DNA from: Dreissena polymorpha
Taxonomy: Eukaryota > Mollusca > Bivalvia > Myida > Dreissenidae
Direction of reading: 5' to 3'
Length of the DNA: 64,000 bases
Assembly: GCF_020536995.1 (NCBI RefSeq)
Contig: NW_026273348.1
Coordinates: 62,001-126,000 of the forward strand
This document shows positions 17,086-30,665 of this stretch, one piece after another (position 1 is the first letter of the stretch; each line of letters starts with the position of its first letter). The translations under genes were made by a program, and so were the position numbers. The notes beneath the pieces were generated by a model that saw only the letters and a list, made by a program, of their open reading frames with translations, was not told where the DNA came from and ran no database searches.

Positions 17086-17820
17086 GCGTAAATAGCATGT
17101 TGTTTTTTACACTAACAAGTCCGAACCAAATGTTTGCGCCAGCCCTCAACTTTTTCAAAATTATATTTTTCTATACTCAAACGCTGGTCATGTTTGGACT
17201 GGTGCTAATTCTATTCTTTGTTCTTAAGTCTGTTTTGTCACTTTTTAATTTGATCTTCTTCACAAGATAAAAACTATGCAAATATGGTCAATTCAATACT
17301 GGTAACGCCCTTGTGTTAACAGTTTCAATGCAACAACTCATTGCATATAACAACATGTATCTCTAGTTTCATTTACGTTGGCTCTAATTACAATCCTTTA
17401 CTAGGTCTGCATAAACGGTAAAAATAAAACAATATCATCCGAAGTCTTCCCTAAATCGAAGTCATTGCTTTTAGATAGTGAAGCAACTGAGCTTGGCCAG
17501 ACGTATAAATCCCAAGCTAGTTGCATTGACAACTTGCTTTTGTATAACTGGTCATGACCAGAAACAAAATAACAATATAAAGGTTTGTATTTCTGAATTA
17601 AATGAGCAAATATAATGACAATTCAAGTATGGCATCGACGACAATAACCTTTTATGACGAAACTCCGAGCCACCGTTTGGACGTTGACCAATTATTGGTG
17701 ATGATATACTTTCAAACTGTGACCAGAAAATATTATACTAAAAGCAAAGAAGGGAGCGAGAATAAGCCGTCAACAAAGGTGTACATGGATATTTCGGTGT
17801 TGACGCCTATTGTGGTCTTA
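17086..17820. other. No supported gene
   Basis: A 103-codon open frame from 17602 runs into MITE copy 2. It resembles nothing I know and shares its last third with the repeat, so I do not call it a gene. Confidence 0.3.
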
Positions 17821-18321
17821 AATCGAGATTATACGTTTTTTTTATATGTGTTAAATTGTAATATATTGATAAAAGTTGTTACAATAACACAAAATAGACA
17901 AGAACAAATATAAATTGAAGACGAATTTCAAAAAATGCAGCAAAGACAAATTAGCGCCCCGAGCCGATTATGACGAAAATATTTTGTACATATTTCCTAA
18001 AATAACCGAACAATTCGTCGTTTTATTAGGATCAGAGTTAGTGTTTGTGTGTCGTATGGATATATATCGTTGCAGGAATTTAAAATGAACCGATAAACTA
18101 AATGTTGATTCACATCGTACATGCATGATATACTTGCTGGTGTATTCGACTGTACAGACATTTTCGATTTCAGAATTAAATATCTGGCTTTTTTCGCATT
18201 GTTCGACACATGTTCTTCTTATCTTTTGTTTTAATTTATATTAAAAAATATATATATAATACGTTTTATACACATTTTATATAAAGTCATAAATATTTGA
18301 CAAAATCCTTTAATCGCGCTT
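17821..18321 (+). mobile_element. MITE family 1, copy 2
   Basis: Flanked by TA on each side. Starts AATCGAGATTATACG and ends AATCGCGCTT. It keeps long words in common with copy 1, such as ATATATATAATACGTTTTATACAC. Confidence 0.8.
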
Positions 18322-19338
18322 TAAGGAACGGCTTTTTGAATGATGTATATATCGAGCGATTGAAAAGCGCAGAAGGTATGCACAACCCAAATATATTCCG
18401 TCAAAGTATCAAATCCAATCGTCCGACTTAATTATAAATTTTAGCCAATCATCGCCTGTGGGTGGATATAACGTGTTCGGCAATGTCATACAAAAGCGAC
18501 ATTAAGTTATAGTTGTGATTTTGAAACGAATGTGTATGTATATGTTAAATGATATTTCAAAATAGCTAAGGGTAGTTCGTGGCAAATCCCCAATCGTTCA
18601 AGGCACACGTAATGCACGTACAATAGCTATACAAATCAATCATGTGTATACTTTGTTTTTCCAACACATGCCCAAACGCCCCTTGAGCTTTACAAGATGT
18701 TATATTTTAACTCTTGTATACAAGTACCATTATTTTTAAATAAACAATGAATCGATAAGAAAATATTTATTAACAATAAAATTAACACACGAGTTTCTCA
18801 TTGACATGTAAGATCTTGTTTTGGCACACATTATCAAAATTCAAACTGAAACACTTCACATTACTTTTCTATAGTATTGGCTTCATTAAGTCCCATTCGT
18901 TAAACAAGTATTGGTTTAAACTATCATTTTATTTATAACGAACAAAACAATTCTCAAACCCAACATCGATAACTCTTAACATTATGATTTAAAAGAGACG
19001 AATAAACATGCGATTCCCATAAAATATTATTTTGCGTCTTCATAGTTCAATTCATTATTTATGTTAATCTTAACATATAAACTGTAGGTTTACTATCTAT
19101 TTCTAAGGACACACATTGGTCGAAAGTAAAAAGACCATAACACTGATAAGTATGACATCTGGATGCAATTTTTACTTTAGCGAAAGCAAAGATAAACTGC
19201 TTATGAACTTACCATTCTTATTTTTAAATGTAAACATTTTCTAAATGGCAAAGATAACAAGGTTCATGTCATCGACTTTTGTGTACCGTCACACCAAGCA
19301 TTCTTCTTTTATCAATGCAATCATCACCAAGAACAGTT
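18322..19338. other. 3' flank of gene B
   Basis: AT-rich. It should hold the 3'UTR of gene B (minus strand). No further coding or repeat feature recognised. Confidence 0.35.
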
Positions 19339-22300
19339 CTAGTGTTGAAAAGCAGGTGGCTGTTGCCATTTGTTGTTGTGTGAAGCCGTTGGTTCATAGG
19401 GTGGTGGTTGTGGTGGCTGCCACTGGTTGCCTCCTTGTTGCATGTTAGACGAAGGTATTTGTTGCCACTGGTTAAACCCATGTTGCATGTTGGTTGATGA
19501 CTGCTGTTGCCACTGGTTTACTCCTGGTTGCATGTTCATAGTTTGCATAGGATAAGCTCCTGTTATAACACAAATAATAAACCATATTGTTATAAAGGGA
19601 CTTTTTCACATAGTTTGGCATGTTTGAAGTTTGTAAATGAGAGCTTAAACTCGATTTACATGAACATCGCTGATAAAACCAGTATAATATGCCGATTAGA
19701 ATGAAATAACAACAAACAATAGCAAAACAGGACTCGAACCGGTGATTGTTTTATTTAAAGACAATCGCCTTAGCCACTCGAGCATCTAAAGTACAGGTTT
19801 AATAATGCATGTGTATACTTTATATAATCCAGAGATTTAGCTGGATAACACACATGAAATTAGGAGCATGAAAAGACGCACAATCCTCTAACTTTTGAAC
19901 AATGGTCGGATATTACACTTTTAACACTGTGCTGTGTCCACTTAAGTATAATTCTTCAATTCAGAGAATATTTATTAAGAAATGATCTTTATTAAAATTA
20001 TTTGATGTTCATTTCAAGTATTACTGAATGTTGCTCTATTAAATCATCATTGTCTGTATTAATGAGAAAATTATGAATTCAAAAGGGACACAAAATAGTG
20101 CATAGAATACATGTTAGGCGGTAACATATTTTAAAACCTTGAATATTTTAAAAGAACGCCCCCATCGCCTCAACAATTCTGATTTGAATACAATCTTATA
20201 ATAAATTCAAGTATTGTCTCACAATATTACGAAATCAAATGACGAAATTCGCTAATATTCAAATATGTTTCTGCATTGGAACACGATCTTAAATATCAAA
20301 CAGGTAATGGTCTTGCTTCAACCAATGTTCCTACAATTATACCAGTTTCAAACACATCACTGCCAAAGAGCTTGAAGTTTTATAGAACACCAGTGTAAAC
20401 GAGTTAGCCAATTATATCCATGTGTGTTATTACACAGTAGTCGCTTATAGAATTAAAGCTGAACGCACAGAGTTAATTGTGTCGCTTGCCATATATCTGT
20501 ATCATACTTGTTCAAATACACATTTGTAAGGTGGTCTACAGTATCATAACATTTAAGTCAACGTGAAACGTTTCTTAATGACGATTGTATTACATTCCAG
20601 ATCAATTAAAATGTAAGAGGGGCATATACTGGAATGAGGTCTAACCATAGGTATGTTTAGTGCAATATTTCTGGTTCTTTCTTTGGTTATTAAATAGAGT
20701 TGTCGCAGTACGTTGGTCATTTAACAAACGCAAACTATTTCTGGTTCAGCTGGTTTACAAATATCAATTGCTAATTCTTACGCCCTTAACTGACAGCTGC
20801 CCTATTAAAATCATATTTACAATTTCAAGACAGTTCCCCACATTTACAATGTGGTCGTTTCAAGTATCTAACCACGCACTTATCGGATTTGTACTAAAGC
20901 GATCTTAAAACGGAGCAAGTCGACCCTTATGTTGTCCACCAAGGGCTTATAGACGATGTTAGATTATGTTGAGTATATATTTTGGGAATTATTGCTAGCA
21001 CGTCATTTTATGAACTATCAGCGATCGTTCTGACAACAAAATCTCTCCTTTAAAGACTTTAAAATCAAGGATAAAAGGCAACTAACCGGCATAAACCGCG
21101 GGTTGTCCAGCCATCACGTGACCGTTTTGAGCCCGATTCTTTTTCATACAGCAGACAACGCAGACGATTACAGATACAATTACCACAAGCAGTATGACAC
21201 CACCAATTGTTGCTCCAACAATCACAGGAATGTTGTTGTAGCTGAAATATGCAAATAAAATATATTATGTCTGTTTATTTTCGGGGTAATACCATGAAAT
21301 ATGTTATCAATTCAGTAACACAATAATTATATATTCATGAGCGCTAGCGCGAGGGAAATGTGTAGAATGTTTTCACAAAATTTATAAAAATTCAATATCA
21401 ACATGAACGAAAATCTGTGTTAGTTTTATTTAATTTTTTTTTTATTATAAAAGTAACATACATTGTATACTACGTTTTATATCCGAGCCGCTTTCTTATT
21501 GATGGGTAGTTATTGGGTCTACATATCAATATATCAGCGCCATGTTGGATTACAATGATAGAGCAATATATTTTAAACGAACTGCTACCAGACCTACAAC
21601 TAGGCTAGGTCACTTATTTGTTTAAGCCGTCTCAACCAAAGCAACACATGGCATACTTAAACATTTGTTGTGCGGTACTGGTTTAGGCAACGTTTACATC
21701 AGGTCAGGGTTCCAAAATGGAAAGCAATAATGTTCTGTAGACAGGATGAACAAATGTGCACACCTTCTTGAAAATATACAACTGAAGAAGATGTTCGATG
21801 GAGGAGAATTCTGAATGTCGACTTAATTTGATTGGAAAATCGGCGTGCACAATAATGCAAAATGCTGTGGATTTTAACAATGCACCAGAATAGTACATGC
21901 AATGCAAACATACAAATAACGTTGCATAATTATGACCAGTTGTTACGCCCAGTGATTTCAAGTACCGTCGATAGATGTAAGTGATAATCACATTGGTACC
22001 ATATGACTTAGGAAAACCCACAGCCGCTGAATTTTAAGAGGTACGACATTTTTACAGTAATAAAAGTGTTACCGCAAGTTCAATCACTGCGATTGCACCA
22101 ATAGGCGTTACCCAGCCGTCAGTAACATAGACATAAAAAATCATTTCCGCTTTAGGGGCATCATGAACAAATAATACTTCGAAATTTACTTAATCTTAGA
22201 TTGTTGCACATACTAGTACCTCTTAATAATGTCGTAATCATATACCTCTCAAAAACGTCATGTTCGCAGCAAATTTCTCGCTTAAAGCCATAGGTGTAGT

Positions 22301-25300
22301 CGCTACAACACCCGAAGCTGCAATAGGAGTAGGTATCGTCACAAATTTGCCCTCCAGTCACGCCTGAAATGAATGATAATTATGCCAAATGAAACTTACT
22401 GAATAATACAACGGCTATTTTATATCCGTGTATTATGATATGCAATGCTATAGATTTTAGGGAGGCTTTTCAAGATACAATAGACCATAAATGGTCTTGG
22501 GTATTTCTTTGCACTGAGTAAAGAACATTTTGTATTGTTGAAATGCGATATGCCTCGCGCGAAAGGCAACGAGTACGTAAGAATGTTAAACATGGGTTTG
22601 CGAAGTACATAAGTCACTTATGTCGCAGGCGTACTCATTGCAATTTAACATAGTATCGCTTATTCTGGAAATAGGTGCATAGCCTTATGCCAAGAACTGA
22701 AAGGTGCTCTTCTTGAATCCCAGAACGGATCGAAGAAGACAGGTCGCCGACGGTCAGTTATGATTTATTCTAACATACGTCTTTTTTCAGAGCAAGGATT
22801 AAAAGTTAAGCGCTCCACTGAGCTTAAGGGTTAACGAATACTCGTATAATCTAATTGAAGATATATAACAAGATTTGATATAAATAAAGGAGGTTCATCA
22901 CGTTTAGATTATTCTGCAAATATTATTGGAGGAGCCAAATGTTGTAGTTCATTAGACCGGAAGTTTAGATGCGTACGGGATAAAATAACGAGCGTGAATC
23001 ACGCGTGATTTGATACACCAAAAATCGGCTTGCAACTGAATATTTATCCTAATATGTCACTGTAATTGACGGTAATAGCTTACTTAATCCAGCACAAAAT
23101 AGTCAGGTACGGAATGCCCATTGATTACTTCACACATTCGTTACCTGTTAAAGATCGCAAATAAAAAAGTAGACACATATGTGCATTAATAAGTATAAAA
23201 CTACTATTTTTATGAGTTCTTTTTCTAAAAAAGAAAGGCAAAACCATTTTCAAAGTGAACACGAAGTTTTATAATTTCAATTGTGTACTAGATAGATCTA
23301 CAATAGATCAACAAAATGCCACTTATCAAATCACTTATGGTTTACCAGTAATTTGCCGCGGTCAATGACAAAACATGATATTTTCAACATGGTGCCAGAT
23401 CTATCGGCTCAACTGTTTATTTTAAGCGCGTGCTTGGAGTGTATGTTAATTTTGACCATGAATATTTCAGATTGACCAATGATTAATCACCTCCTTGGTA
23501 TATATTAGTTATCGTGTATCATCATCATATAACAAGAGATTGCCAAGCAATATTGTCCCCTACCGGTGAAACTCCACCCTTGTCAGTATTTTTTTTATAT
23601 ATTTGTTGCCATAGCAACCACAATTTCTGACGTAGGAACGAAATAAATTGACGTACATAATCTCCATATTGCCATCTGTCGATTTTTCAAGTTTCATGAA
23701 AAAATATGAAGAACTTTTAAAGTTATCGCAGGATCCAGAAAAGTGTGACGGACAGAATGACAGACTGACAGTCTGACACACGGAGCGCAAACCATTAGTC
23801 CCCTCCGGTTTCACCGGTAGGGGACAATAAGCATGTTTTATTGTTGTTGTTTTTGCATATTCGGCCTTGCTTTCTATCAGTGTATGGTATGCACGGTCAA
23901 ATGTCGCAGAAATTGAACCTAACAAATACACCTTTAGCTTCGCGTTTTAATACCTAAACGCGTGTTATTAGACGAAAACCTATTAGTGAAAAACAAAATA
24001 AAATATGTTTCATAACTTTGGTTGCATACCAAGTATGCATAAAATAAATGAGTTCAATTGTATTACTTAACTAAATGTAGATAAGCAATTCGGAAATGCG
24101 AACATGTATAAATGTAAATTGAGTTTGAACGTCATCATTATTATTGTATTGTTTCATGACAGTAAAGTAGATATCTAAATATACCATCGCATTGTTTAAA
24201 TATGAACTGTTTTCAACTACAAACACAATAGTTACTCCTTTTGAGAAGCATTAGTTAACCGATAACAATGAATCAGTGATTCAAACTTTCATTGACGGTA
24301 TTTAATAATGCAACGTTTTACAACACTCTCATGTGAAAATATGCCATACATTATGAACCATAAAAGATCACCGATTTACGGAAACGAAGAAGTTTAATTT
24401 GGATCCTTGATCCTATGCAGGATGTATCGTTAACAACCGCCTGACCAATATTGTAGTTAACTAAATAGTGTAATTCAATGGTTTTGGAATTTGAATGTTG
24501 ATTTATAAACGCAATTATTTGCACTATATTTGCATAGGATTAAAGGGATATTTCAAAGGATTTAATCCTTAGTATTGACATTTAGACAGAAATGTAAATC
24601 CCCATTTATTGGTCAAATTTGAATGAAAAATCTAACAACTGTGTTCGATAATCTAAGGTATTCTAATGTACGCCAATATACGTATTTATGGTAAATATGC
24701 TTAATGAATGCATAATTTAATTTGAAACTTTTGTATCTGTGATACCTCCAGCTTGCAGTCTTGTCTTACGGAATTTCTAGTTTTAACAAGCAAATTCGTT
24801 GAATTGATATATCCCGCCCAATATGCCTCTTGACACAAAAGTGCTATATTTGACACTCAAAAAAAGCATTTTTTTCAAGATACAAAGAGACATTACTACG
24901 TTATTAACAAATAACAAATGGTGTACAATGCCATTTAATGTGCATCATCCTCTTATCCATATATATACTCATACCAAGTTTCAATGAAATCCGCCGAACA
25001 CAAGATATGGCTCCGGATGGACGGAAAGACGGACGGACAACGCCAACACAATATCCCTCCGCCCATGGCGGGGATAATTAGACATGGACACGTGTCTTAG
25101 GCGAGAATAATTGCTTCGATCCTTTTTGAATGTTATATGATATACCGGATTAAATGTGTAATAGCTAATTATAGCTCAGCTCTAATCAATAATACAGCGT
25201 ACTGCGCAATTTGTTTTAAGCTGAATTAACAAGCTATTACCATTGTTTGCATTCAATCGTTCTATTGTGTACACACGTAGATACAATTAAAAACTAAACA

Positions 25301-25499
25301 AAAAATAAAAACAGATATATACTTATATATTCAATTTTGCTTTAAACCATAATCCTAAAGACTATCGAGGTATGTTATTATTTAACGTTCACAAATTTAA
25401 ATTAAAATGGAAATCTATAAAAATGACATATATAATATCCTGATCCTTACCTGACACGAGGCAAGAAAATACAACCAACAACATATATACACGGTCCAT
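19339..25499 (-). CDS. Gene B: Shisa/CYYR1-like six-cysteine single-pass membrane protein (180 aa)
   Basis: Four minus-strand exons: 25499-25451 (signal peptide, MDRVYMLLVVFSCLVSG), 22363-22246 (ectodomain), 21241-21087 (TM) and 19559-19339 (tail). All junctions have AG/GT and phases 1, 2, 1; the joined frame is open to the stop. The ectodomain has the pattern C-x6-C-x3-CC-x11-CC, six cysteines, and many Tyr. The TM is IPVIVGATIGGVILLVVIVS and onward, followed by CCMKKNR. The tail is Gln/Trp/Asn-rich, with three imperfect repeats around NMQxGxNQWQ and one PPPY motif, a binding site for WW domains. Known relatives (Shisa, CYYR1, WBP1/VOPP1) act as membrane adaptors in trafficking and receptor control; the role here is inferred only. 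Introns hold a tRNA-headed repeat and two MITEs. The start codon is chosen because it gives a clean signal peptide. Confidence 0.8.
19590..19830 (-). repeat. tRNA-headed dispersed repeat, copy 1
   Basis: AAAGGGACTTTTTCACATAG at the left is followed by a body also seen at 32268, then, on the minus strand, a tRNA-like unit (about 19797-19726) with A box CTCGAGTGGCTAAGG and B box GGTTCGAGTCC. The anticodon loop is enlarged, so a working tRNA is unlikely. It lies in intron 3 of gene B. Confidence 0.6.
19831..21086. other. Gene B intron 3, nothing further recognised
   Basis: AT-rich intronic sequence without supported coding or repeat features. Confidence 0.4.
21242..22245. other. Gene B intron 2
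   Basis: Bounded by a GTATAT donor and a GCATATTTCAG acceptor on the minus strand. Open frames of 70-105 codons inside show no family features and are treated as chance. Confidence 0.5.
23544..23829 (+). mobile_element. MITE family 3, copy 2
   Basis: Ends ATTGTCCCCTACCGGTGAAAC and its inverse TTTCACCGGTAGGGGACAAT form clear inverted repeats of about 20 bp. About 285 bp, collinear with 16796-17085. Confidence 0.85.
24808..25078. mobile_element. MITE with ATATCCCGCC / GGCGGGGATAAT ends
   Basis: Short inverted termini (ATATCCCGCCC at about 24809; GGCGGGGATAAT ending about 25078). The GGACGGAAAGACGGACGG run near the right end is common in bivalve interspersed repeats. Confidence 0.55.
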
Positions 25500-25674
25500 G
25501 ATAAATGCTATAGTTGAAATAAAAACGGAAGTGTTTAATGCCTTAACAACCATGTACACTAGTTCAGTATATCCACTTAGGTTTCACGTCAGCGAATCTA
25601 TTTAAACAGGGTAGTTTTGAATACACCTACCCACGGTTAACAGTATAACTATAAATTCTAATGGGCGCGTTTAC

Positions 25675-25745
25675 AAATGTATTGAACAGATCGGTCATGC
25701 GAAGAGTGACAAAAGAAGATCGGTCATGCGAAAGGTGACAAAAGA
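25675..25745. repeat. Short tandem duplication (about 29 bp x 2)
   Basis: AGATCGGTCATGCGAA..GTGACAAAAGAAG occurs twice in a row, just upstream of gene B's first exon (minus-strand sense). Confidence 0.8.
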
Positions 25746-26079
25746 AGCATTGACAGCACATGACTATGGAAGGAAATGAAAGACCTTAGAGAAATTATAA
25801 ACTTCATGTATGTTTGCCTTAAATGGTCGTCGCTCCAAAAATGTGCAGAGTATGTACGTGAACATAAAACAATTCGTTCGAAATCAAAACAATACAAGAA
25901 ATCCCGTTCAATATATTTTATTCTCCTCGTGAATGGGTGTGTGTGGGTCGAGGGTACAGAGTTAACGAACACTAAATGCATAATACATCGCAATATCGAA
26001 AAATGAACAGTAAACAGGCTACAAGTTATGAGGGACTTTCAGTAAAAATGTTAAAATTTGCAGAACCAGTAATATCAAA

Positions 26080-27482
26080 ACCTCTTACTAAACCCATAAT
26101 CAATACCATCGACAACTCACAGTTTCCTTCAAATTTGTAAAAAGAAAAGCACCTTAGATAAAGCCTATTACAGACCTGTTAGCGTTTTACCTGTCATGTC
26201 CAAAGTCTTTGAGAGAGCCATATTCACTCAACTAATGAATCATTTAAATAACATTTTTAATTCTTTTTAAGTGCTTTTAGATTGGGATATGGATGTAATA
26301 CAACTTTGCTAAAATTTATTGAAGATTTGAAAGCATCTCTTGGTAAAAACCATTACGTTGCAGTTATTTTGATGGATCTCTCAAAGGCTTTCGACTGTTT
26401 ACCGCATGATCTATTATATTTGAAATTGAAAAACTATGGTCTTGATGAAAAGTCTTTATCTTTAATTGATACTTATCTATCACAAAGGCAGCAATGTGTC
26501 AGGCTTGTTGATGTCCAATTTCTTTCGAAGAGACATTGAAGGAAATTACTCAGGATTATATTCTAGGTCCTGTCCTTTTTAATATTTTTATTAATGATAT
26601 ATTTAAATATGTAACAGAAAAAAACCCTTTATAACTATGCAGATGACAATACACTCTCTTTAAGTAGCACATCACATGAACATCTGGCCAATGTTCTTAA
26701 AAATAATAGTTTAAGACTCATTAAATGGTTCCATGAAAATAAAATGCAAGCAAACCCTGATAAATTTCACGCAATGTCCCTTGGGAAAAAACTCACAACT
26801 TACAACTTATTTTCCAATTTACTGATGTAAGCATAAAATGTGAAGATGAAGTTGTTCTTTTTGGCGTTACCTTAGACTGCAATCTTAGTTTTAACTCTCA
26901 CATAAGTAACATCTGTAGAAAGGTATCAAGGCAATTAAATGTAATGAAGCAAATTGGCAATAATTTAAATAAGCTTTGTAAAATCACAATGTATCAATGT
27001 TTTTTATCAAACTTTAATTATTGCCCACTTACCTGGCACTTTTCAAATGAAACAAATACACAGAAACTGGAAACAAATTAAGAAAGAGCACTTAGATTCA
27101 TTTACGATGATTTTACTACAGATTATGATGCTCTTCTCACAAGGTCTGGTCTTCCATCCCTTAAAATGAGGCGCTTAAGAATAATTTCCCAAGATTTTAA
27201 TTTATTTAAATTATAATTTATTTTAAAATCTATAATAAGGATGGCCCATCTTATTTACATTATTTTATAAGAACATTCTTATAATTTTAGGTATTCTAAC
27301 ACAGTAAGGCTTCCTAAGCCAATATCAACCAGGTATGGCATAAACTCTTTCAGATGCACAGCAGCAGACTCTGGAATAATTTACCAAATCATTTTAGACA
27401 AATTTCATCCTTCAACTCCTAAAAATGCATTCAATTGGGTACTGGAATGGATCAATCTGCTCGTGTCCGTCTTGGATAAATA
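26080..27482 (+). mobile_element. Truncated LINE, reverse transcriptase and 3' part (CR1/Jockey-like)
   Basis: The translation in changing frames gives RT motifs in order: YRPVSVLPVMSKVFERA (near 26170), ILMDLSKAFDCLPHDLL (near 26370-26420), NYADDNTLSLSS (near 26630-26670, with the YADD catalytic box), KWFHENKMQANPDKF, LFGVTLDCNLSFNSHISNICRK, CPLTWHF, ERALRFIYDDFTTDYDALL, and the C-terminal SRLWNNLPNHFRQISSFN (near 27370-27415). At least three frame changes and several stops break it. The 5' two-thirds, including the endonuclease, are absent, as usual for 5'-truncated LINE copies. Confidence 0.8.
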
Positions 27483-29184
27483 ATGAAATATATTTTAAAT
27501 ATTACAATTTATAGCCTGTGACACTGAAATTATTTAAATCAAATACATCCTTGTATTTGCAAGTGTCTCTTCTAAGATATGTTTGCCTGCATGATCTCTA
27601 CTATTTGCCTTAGTTTTATAAACTTAAGTGCTTATGCTCTTTGTTTTGCTTCTTTATGTCAACTTTTATGTTTTGCTTTCCATGTGTTTACATATTTGTG
27701 TACATGCAAGCAATGTTAATTAATCAGGTTCCATATTTTATATAGACCCGTAATGTTTATTTGAGCCGTATTATATATGTATATATGTATACATATTGTT
27801 TCCTACTTTTAATATCCCCGTGTCTCATGACCAAGCCAGTGCGCTCTTGTTAATACGGAAACAAGTGTTAGCTTATTATTGTACTCTCTAAACTTCTTTT
27901 TGGACACTTTCAGCATAACAAAAGCCTGTCTGAACAATATTGTCTAAAGCTAAAAAGTCATAAGAGTTCTTAGTATAAATGTTTTACTTGTATTTAGAGT
28001 ATTTAGTATTAATGTTTTACTTGTACTCTTAAAATTACACAACATCGTTTAATCTGTGATTTTGCTTAATTATATTATATAGCTTTTGAATTTCATGTTC
28101 TATAATATGTTTTTTAGCTGCTATCTTATGTTTTAGCTTGCTTAATATATGTTCCTATATGTACTGGGGTGTCTTGTTTATGTTAAATGTGTTTTTATGT
28201 TCCTTGGTTTTCATATTTGTACTGCTTTCTTTTTAATGTTTGTCCTTTCATGTTTGCATGCTTTGTACAATATTTATTTATTCATTACGAAGCTCTGTAG
28301 TACTAAATTTGTCTTATATTTTAAAGTACATGCACACGCAAGTCTTTTAAAGTAATATTAAGTTACCTCTAGTCTTTTAAAGCAATACTTTATTCATACT
28401 CATATTCTATGTTGTTCTCAACAACAGGATTATTATATATTTATGCTTCATTGTATGTGCTATATTTATTATGCTGTTATCATGCAATGTAATGTGTAAG
28501 TCGGCTTTTAAAGCTCTTCAAAGCTTATGTTTGCATGTTTGAAATATCCGACTTTAAAAAGTACTTGACTTGATCGTATATTTTCACAATATCAACTTTT
28601 AAATAACAATACAAACTATACTAGACAAAGAGAAATCTGATAATAACATGACTTCTTTTACCACAACTAATGAAAAAGAGGAATACCCATGTATTACTTT
28701 GACGCATATCATTAAAATAATTAATTTCATTTAGTGCATTGAAATGTAAGGACGGGTATGAAACAGCCGCTTTCAGAGTGGTAATCGTTTTGTTCATTTT
28801 ACAATTATAAATATGCATTTGATCAAAATAAATATTAGGTTTGATGGTCCGATTTTATTTGCATGCCCTTGTATAAAGGAGGTCATAAAAAAATCAAAAA
28901 ATGATAAAATTAAAACGACTGCAAACTCGCATCCTGTGTAATAAGAAAAGGCAGTTCGAATATATGTTCCCATTATTTGTTTTCAATAAAATTCAAATAT
29001 TCGACTATTTATCTATGCATATTGGCGAAAACGTATCATTTGCAATTATTTCGTTTATAGGATCCATAAGTTGTGTGGCTTCAAAATACGCCTTGACAAA
29101 TTTTGTAAGAATGCTTTAATTTTGACTATTGTATCACGTAATTTAGTTATATGATGTTGTTCAGGTCAATATGAAACGTTTTAT
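27483..29184. other. LINE 3' region and AT-rich spacer
   Basis: T-rich sequence directly after the LINE C-terminus. The run to about 28570 (ending TTAAAAAGTACTTGACTTGA) may be its 3'UTR. Nothing recognised in 28600-29184. Confidence 0.35.
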
Positions 29185-29460
29185 TTAACATGTCAAAAGT
29201 TGGTTGGTTCCGATTAGATTCCTATCTTGTTTTAATGCTTTTAGAGCTAAATGTGTTTTACCTCTCCAGACTAATTTCGTTTTGTCGAAATCAACTCTTA
29301 ACCCTGAGTAATGTGTGAAGTGTGACAATACATTTAAGGTTGCATAAAGGGAGAGTCTGCAGAGCAATCCAGGAGTATAGAAGTGTCGTCAAATTGTAAA
29401 AATGTGTATTCTGTGTCTTCGATTTAAATTCCCTTTATTTTAGGATTTGACATTAGTTTA
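29185..29460 (-). mobile_element. LINE reverse-transcriptase fragment (L1-like)
   Basis: Minus-strand translation reads NPKIKGI then IEDTEYTFLQFDDTSILLDC and, after a frame change, LNVLSHFTHYSGLRVDFDKT. This fits the sheet around the RT catalytic motif F(A)DDT and the following SGLxxNxxKT motif. Only about 90 codons remain, and one stop and one frame change are present. Confidence 0.6.
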
Positions 29461-30189
29461 ATAGATAGTATTCCAACGCACCTGATGGAAATGTAGAAAA
29501 TGTGCGAATCTCCTTGTCAGCAACAAGATATTGATACGAAACGCAAATTATTGCATAATGCAAAAGCCCACGCGTCGTTCGGGCAGATTGTCTGCTTTAT
29601 ACTATAACGTGTCCATGGTTCAAAAAGTGCGGCCGGTCTTTTTTTATCAGCGTGTTTTGTTTTTTGCTAAATAATTAATCTCGACTATTCCAAATAGTGT
29701 AGGATTATTAAGAAAGAAATCATAAATAATTCGAATTGAACATTACAATTCCCTGTTTTTGTCGATACATTTAGTATGTCTTTTAAATTATGGAAAGCAT
29801 TTTTTGTATTCAAAGTTTAGGTTCAATACTGTTATGATCCTATGGATCCCATGTAAAAATATAGTGTTTGTAAGCGTCAATAAAATGGATTAAACAGAGC
29901 TATGGATTTGGTATGCAATGCTCTCACTCCACATCCATTACATATGCAAATGTGTCAATAAGGTATTTGCTAATTCGAGTTATCTTCATTTGGTACGTGA
30001 ACAACAAAATTTCTGTGCAACAAATTACTTAGCAACGACCATCAGATACGTCGGTTAACAGAGCACAACAAATGAACATGCATGCATATTTAATATATTG
30101 CTACGTTACGGTTAAAATTAAATTATAGTATTGTACATATTACCACTAACAGACTTACACCCCAACAAGAAATACGTCGAATTAAATGA
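29461..30189. other. No gene seen
   Basis: AT-rich spacer without supported features. Confidence 0.35.
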
Positions 30190-30423
30190 TGAGACGCGCT
30201 TTCGGAAAACGGGGTTTAATACATGTGCGTAAAGTATTTATCAAATTAGACTGTGCAGTCCGTACATGCTAAACAGAGACGACCCTTTCCGTCTTAACTG
30301 GATTTTCGATACGAAGTGACTTCCTATAAGCGCTAAATATAATAAAAATTGACAGTGCCATCCCTGAAAAGTCCATGCGGACTGCACACCCATTAAGCCC
30401 GGTATTCCCAGATCGAGGCTCAG
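30190..30423 (+). mobile_element. Palindromic MITE family 2, copy 2
   Basis: Starts GAGACGCGCTTTCGGAAAACGGGG and closes ATTCCCAGATCGAGGCTC, the inverted end. Includes GTGCGTAAAGT and GCGGACTGCACA words shared by the family. Confidence 0.75.
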
Positions 30424-30665
30424 GGTGTAAATCTTGATATGCTCCCATTCATAAATGTTATTTTTTAGGTAAGTAAATCTACTTGCGCTATCTAATTTCA
30501 GGATGAGAAAAAAACATCCTCTTCAAATTTTCAATTTCAGCTTTCATGTTTACTGTCAACGAATGCACTTTTAACGCTGATATTGTGTGAAACAACAAAA
30601 TTTTGAATTGTCAAAATCGATATAGTTCCGAACTGTTCCTCGGTTATTTCCGTCAACGCAACAGT

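Larger units (their letters stand above)
22364..25450. other. Gene B intron 1 (contains two MITEs)
   Basis: Bounded by GTAAGG and TTCATTTCAG on the minus strand. It contains MITEs at 23544-23829 and 24808-25078. The rest is AT-rich with no recognised feature. Confidence 0.5.

Noticed and set aside
17602-17913. 103-codon plus-strand frame
   Set aside because: The last third is MITE family 1 sequence; the rest shows no recognisable domain.
19726-19797. Functional tRNA gene (minus strand)
   Set aside because: A and B boxes are good but the anticodon loop is enlarged and the acceptor stem does not pair well; it sits within a dispersed repeat.
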